NCBI GenBank assembly: GCA_036374835.1
Contig: DASUTB010000056.1
Coordinates: 1 to 30,297 of the forward strand
Direction: 5' to 3'
Origin: DASUTB01 sp036374835
GTDB lineage: Bacteria > Actinomycetota > Actinomycetes > Jiangellales > Jiangellaceae
DNA: 30,297 nucleotides
The notes below the pieces were generated by a model, which saw nothing but the letters and a program-made list of their open reading frames with translations, searched no databases and had not been told where the DNA came from. Both the position numbers and the translations under genes were made by a program. Shown in pieces: positions 25,609-30,297 of the stretch (positions within the stretch are counted from its first letter, which is position 1; each line of letters begins with the position of its first letter).

Positions 25609-25685
25609 AATGATCACGTAAAGCTGGCAATTCCCAGCTTTACGCGCCTTACAAGCACCGCAATGCCGGGACAACCGCAGCAAGG
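25607..25685 (+). repeat. 79-bp intergenic element, copy 8
   Basis: It begins AGAATGATCACGTAAAGC on the last two bases of the acyl-CoA dehydrogenase stop TAG. It has the cleanest hairpin of the family: CGTAAAGCTGG / CCAGCTTTACG, 11 perfect pairs. The right half (CTTACAAGCACCGCAATGCCGG) is partly diverged and its end is set by length. It fills most of the 94-bp gap between convergent genes and would serve as a terminator for both. Confidence 0.8.
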
Positions 25686-25702
25686 GCCGGAACGCAGGTC
25701 GG

Positions 25703-27574
<1,872 letters not shown>

Positions 27575-27598
27575 AGGTCCATCCTTGCCGCTGGTGGC

Positions 27599-27677
27599 CG
27601 ATGCGGGGACTCTCCCTGCTTTACTCGGCCTACAGACGTGGTTTGGCTGGGATTCGGGTGCTTAACGTGGTCATTCT
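27599..27677 (-). repeat. 79-bp intergenic element, copy 9
   Basis: Minus strand: it begins AGAATGACCACGTTAAGC at 27677 and ends CCCCGCATCG at 27599. The TGA at element positions 5-7 is the stop codon of the DUF3048 gene. It is 72/79 identical to copy 10, and all seven differences are transitions. It sits between DUF3048 and bipA. Confidence 0.9.
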
Positions 27678-28774
27678 GAGGGGGTGACGGTGCCACGTTC
27701 CGGCACGAGGGCGATCCACGTCTTCCCCGGCGGGACGGTGAGCCGCTCACCGGACGCGGTCGTCAGCGTGAACACTGCCTCAGCGCCGTCGCCGCCATGA
27801 GTCCAGGTCGCGTCGATCGCCGTGTCGCCGGCCAGCAGCAGCGCGTCACCGCCGGCGTCGAACACGACTTCGTCGACGGGATTGCCCGCCGGGTCGGTGT
27901 AGCCGGCATCGCGCGTCGTCGTATGCAAGATGAGCAGGTTAGACGCAGGGAACGCGTCCTTCGACTCGGTCATGTCACCGTCCCGGAGCCACGCCGACCC
28001 ATCCCAGACGTGCGTGGTCGTGTGCGAGCCGGAGTATTGAACGGCCACGGTGGACACCTGCGATCCTTCCGGCAACTCGGCGTCCGACCACTCCAAGTAC
28101 GGGATGGACGGCGGCCCGAGGCCGGAAACCTCGGACAGCACCTGCTCCAGGTCGACGGTGAGGCTGTAGAGGCGCGGGCGTCCGGAGTCCCGGCTGAATC
28201 CGGGCGTGCCCTCGGCCAGCACGGGGATACCCGCCTCGTCCATCTGGCGCAACACCCGCTGCGCCCCGCCCGACGCCACCAGTGCGCCGTCGATCGGCCC
28301 GATCAGCCCGATGTCCGTGGTCCGGATCGAACGGACCGGCACGACGAGGTCCGGCAGGCCCGAGTGGTACATCGCGGCCAGCCGAGTCAAGCCACCTTCG
28401 ACCGGTTCCTCCACGATCACGTCGGCCTCGGCCAGCCCGACCTGAGGCCGGGCGTTGCCCGTGTTGTCGACCTTGACGGACAGCACCGGCCGGTCCGCGA
28501 CGCCGTCCGGTGCGGGTAGCCCGGTCATCGGCCACGTCGGCTCCGGCGTCGGAGTCGGAGTCGGCGATGGATCGGTAGACGTCGTCGGCACACCGGTCGG
28601 GGACGGTTCGGCATCCGGCGCATCGTCTCCGCTGCATCCGGCCGGCACGAGCAGCCACAGCAGCAGTGCGCCGGCGAGGAACGCCCGATGCGAGGATTCT
28701 CCCCGCTTTACTCGGTTTACAGACGTGGTTTGGCCGGGATTCGGGTGCTTAACATGGTCATTCTGGGCGGTCAC
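27671..28774 (-). CDS. DUF3048 (YerB-family) lipoprotein
   Basis: This 367-residue protein is probably a lipid-anchored extracytoplasmic protein of the YerB/DUF3048 family, function unknown. The two domain halves include PVLSVKVDNTGNARPQVGL, EADVIVEEPVEGGLTRLAAM, PVRSIRTTDI, and in the C-terminal part HVWDGSAWLRDG, SNLLILHTTT and PPGKTWIALVP. A lipoprotein signal is at ~31-47 (FLAGALLLWLLVPAGC). A Pro/Thr/Ser/Glu-rich spacer follows. The only in-frame ATG/GTG/TTG ahead of the signal is the GTG at 28774, which overlaps the smpB stop (GTGA). The first ~30 residues are thus coded by repeat copy 10. The stop codon is inside copy 9. It appears to be co-transcribed with smpB. Confidence 0.85.
   Translation of the reverse strand: MTAQNDHVKHPNPGQTTSVNRVKRGESSHRAFLAGALLLWLLVPAGCSGDDAPDAEPSPTGVPTTSTDPSPTPTPTPEPTWPMTGLPAPDGVADRPVLSVKVDNTGNARPQVGLAEADVIVEEPVEGGLTRLAAMYHSGLPDLVVPVRSIRTTDIGLIGPIDGALVASGGAQRVLRQMDEAGIPVLAEGTPGFSRDSGRPRLYSLTVDLEQVLSEVSGLGPPSIPYLEWSDAELPEGSQVSTVAVQYSGSHTTTHVWDGSAWLRDGDMTESKDAFPASNLLILHTTTRDAGYTDPAGNPVDEVVFDAGGDALLLAGDTAIDATWTHGGDGAEAVFTLTTASGERLTVPPGKTWIALVPERGTVTPSE
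28686..28764 (-). repeat. 79-bp intergenic element, copy 10 (coding for DUF3048 N-terminus)
   Basis: Minus strand: it begins AGAATGACCATGTTAAGC at 28764, 6 nt after the smpB stop, and ends CCTCGCATCG at 28686. Copies 9 and 10 are direct repeats 1.09 kb apart. This copy is read in frame by the DUF3048 gene. Confidence 0.9.
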
Positions 28775-29247
28775 CTGGAGCGCCGCCTCGCGTCCGACAT
28801 CGCCCGCTCGGCCTCACGCTGCGCCTGCCGCGCCACGATGGTCTGTCGCTTGTCGTGCTGCTTCTTGCCTCGCGCCAGCGCGATCTCGACCTTGGCGTAC
28901 CCGTCCGAGAAGTACAGCGCCAGCGGCACGAGCGTGTGTCCCTTCTCCTGTGTCTTGCCGATCAGGCGGCGGATCTCGTCCTTGTTGAGCAACAGCTTGC
29001 GGGACCGCCGCGGCTCGTGATTGGTCCAGGTGCCCTGGGTGTATTCCGGGATGTGCACGTTGCGCAGCCACACCTCGCCGTCGCGCACCTCGGCATACCC
29101 GTCGAGGAGGGACGCCCGTCCGGCGCGCAACGACTTCACCTCGGTGCCGGTCAGCACGATGCCGGCCTCGAACGTCTCGTCGATGTGATAGTCGTGCCGC
29201 GCCTTGCGGTTCTGCGCCACCATCTGGCGGCCACGTTCGCGTGCCAT
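28771..29247 (-). CDS. smpB: SsrA-binding protein SmpB
   Basis: This 158-residue protein binds tmRNA and puts it in the A site of stalled ribosomes. Family marks are QNRKARHDYHIDETFEAGIV, LTGTEVKSLRAGRASL and LRNVHIPEYTQGTW, then LLLNKDEIRRLIG, LVPLALYFSDGYAKVEIALARGKKQHDKR and a basic C-terminal tail (RRRSR) that enters the mRNA channel. The length is normal. The ATG at 29247 has only an AGAGG touching it, so translation may depend on coupling to the M23 gene 24 nt upstream. The M23-smpB order recalls the actinobacterial ftsE-ftsX-M23-smpB operon. Its stop overlaps the start of the DUF3048 gene. Confidence 0.97.
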   Translation of the reverse strand: MARERGRQMVAQNRKARHDYHIDETFEAGIVLTGTEVKSLRAGRASLLDGYAEVRDGEVWLRNVHIPEYTQGTWTNHEPRRSRKLLLNKDEIRRLIGKTQEKGHTLVPLALYFSDGYAKVEIALARGKKQHDKRQTIVARQAQREAERAMSDARRRSR

Positions 29248-29271
29248 GCCTCTAGTGTCGCCGTTGCGCGG

Positions 29272-30297
29272 TCACAGATAGTTCATCGGGTTCGTCCTAG
29301 TCCCGCCTGCGTACACCATGAAGTGCAGGTGGCACGCCGTGGAGTAGCCGGTCGTCCCCGAGTAGCCGATCACTTGACCCTTCGACACCCATGCGCCGGA
29401 ACCCACCGCGAACCGGCTCAGGTGGCTGTACGACGACATCAAATAGGTGCCGTGGACGTTGCCATGATCGATGAGCACCTGGTTGCCGTATCCGCCGCGG
29501 TAGTACGCCCACTCGACCCGGCCGTCCTGTGCGGCGCGGATCGGCGTGCCGCAGTACGCCCGGAAGTCGGTTCCGTCATGCAGTTTGTACACGCCGGTGA
29601 TCGGGTGGACGCGCATCCCGTAGGACGACGTCACGTACGGGTTCGCGACCGGATACGCCAGCGGTGCCGACGATGCCGAGCCGCCCGACCCACTCGTCGA
29701 CGAGCTTGAGGAGCCCGACGAGCCGGACGAATCGGATGAGCCGGACGAGCTTGAGGACTCCGTCGAGCCGGAGGACTCGCTCTGGGCACGCTCCTCGGCC
29801 TCGCGACGCTTGCGCTCCTCCTCCCGCTTGCGCTCCTCCTCCCGCTTGCGCACGAGTTCCTTGATCTCCGCGTCGATCCGCTTGCGTTCGGCCTCAAGCT
29901 CCGCATAGGCCTCCGCGTCCGCCTTACGGGCATCCTCGGCCGCGGACATTGCCTGTTCGCGCTCGTGGATCAGCTCGTCGACCGCTTCCTTGGCAGCGCG
30001 GGCCTCGGCTTCGCGGTCCGCCGCGTTTACTGCGGCCTGCCGGGCGGCCGCTTCGAGTTCTTCGGTGTGCTCGAGATGCTCGGCGGCCTCGATCCGCAGC
30101 CGCTCGGCCTCGGCGCGGAGCTCATCGAGCAGGACGCGCTCGTTTGCCAGCTCGGCGCGGGTCGTCTGCATCTCGGTCAGCTCGACCTCGTCCGCGTTCA
30201 TGATCGACCGGGTGTAGCCCACCCTGCTGGTGAGCTCGTTCATGTTCGGTGCGGTGATCACCGTCGCGACTTCCTGCAGCCGGCCGACGCTCCCACG
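29272..30297 (-). CDS. M23 (LytM) peptidase with coiled coil, C-terminal part (cut by window end)
   Basis: At least 341 residues are present; the frame is open to the right edge, so the N-terminus and any signal peptide lie outside. An extended Ala/Glu/Arg coiled coil (~residues 30-170 of the visible part) ends in repeated KREEERKREEERK-like heptads. A serine/glycine linker follows, then the LytM domain. KLHDGTDFRA (HxxxD) and ACHLHFMVYAG (HxH) give the zinc site; the domain starts YGMRVHPITGVYKLH, shared with the other M23 gene here. Coiled coil plus LytM directly upstream of smpB fits the FtsEX-controlled hydrolase (EnvC-like role) of actinobacterial ftsEX operons; that operon assignment is inference as ftsEX is outside the window. 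Confidence 0.9.
   Translation of the reverse strand, partial: RGSVGRLQEVATVITAPNMNELTSRVGYTRSIMNADEVELTEMQTTRAELANERVLLDELRAEAERLRIEAAEHLEHTEELEAAARQAAVNAADREAEARAAKEAVDELIHEREQAMSAAEDARKADAEAYAELEAERKRIDAEIKELVRKREEERKREEERKRREAEERAQSESSGSTESSSSSGSSDSSGSSGSSSSSTSGSGGSASSAPLAYPVANPYVTSSYGMRVHPITGVYKLHDGTDFRAYCGTPIRAAQDGRVEWAYYRGGYGNQVLIDHGNVHGTYLMSSYSHLSRFAVGSGAWVSKGQVIGYSGTTGYSTACHLHFMVYAGGTRTNPMNYL

Noticed and set aside
29690..29860. Simple-sequence repeat in the last gene
   Set aside because: It encodes the Ser/Gly linker and the KREEER heptads of the coiled coil; the periodicity is explained by protein composition.

Overview
This window is typical chromosomal DNA of a high-GC actinobacterium. 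The signs are strong G/C third-position bias, several apparently leaderless genes with a TANNNT box 6-7 nt before the start codon, standalone NHEJ-type primase-polymerase and ligase genes, a DUF3039/GroES-like pair, and a tmRNA tag ending in FALAA. I see no phage, transposase, integron or CRISPR array. The exact genus cannot be fixed from the sequence.

Layout. Positions 1-4.1 kb hold one-carbon/methionine-cycle genes: the 3' part of metH, complete ahcY and metF. From 4.35 to 7.43 kb is a tight three-gene operon: a LigD-type primase-polymerase, a FUSC-like membrane protein and an ATP-dependent DNA ligase. From 7.5 to 8.8 kb are DUF3039, a divergent GroES-like gene and a YqgE-family gene. From 9.0 to 12.3 kb are a small basic protein, a 31-codon ORF and a large AAA/LuxR regulator. 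From 12.4 to 17.1 kb are malic enzyme, a divergent PfkB sugar kinase, a leader ORF with attenuator-like RNA in front of a one-chain PheRS-like protein, and a SAM hydrolase-family (DUF62) gene. From 17.1 to 23.0 kb are a secreted M23 peptidase with a structured leader, a DUF885 protein, a four-TM protein and an ABC exporter. From 23.0 to 30.3 kb are tmRNA (ssrA), a FadE10-like acyl-CoA dehydrogenase, BipA/TypA, a DUF3048 lipoprotein, smpB and the C-terminal part of an M23 peptidase that probably belongs to an ftsE-ftsX operon. Both partners of trans-translation (ssrA and smpB) lie within 6 kb.

The most striking signal is a dispersed element of about 79 bp with fixed ends (starting AGAATGAYCAYGT, usually ending CGCATCG), present in ten copies and only between genes. 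In eight of the ten it lies in the sense direction exactly at or just after the stop codon of a gene, sometimes supplying the stop codon. It can form a hairpin whose paired bases change together between copies. Two inverted pairs bracket metF. One copy is read in frame as the N-terminus of the DUF3048 lipoprotein. I do not recognise this as a named family. A second notable signal is the leader ORF with mutually exclusive RNA pairings before the PheRS-like gene.
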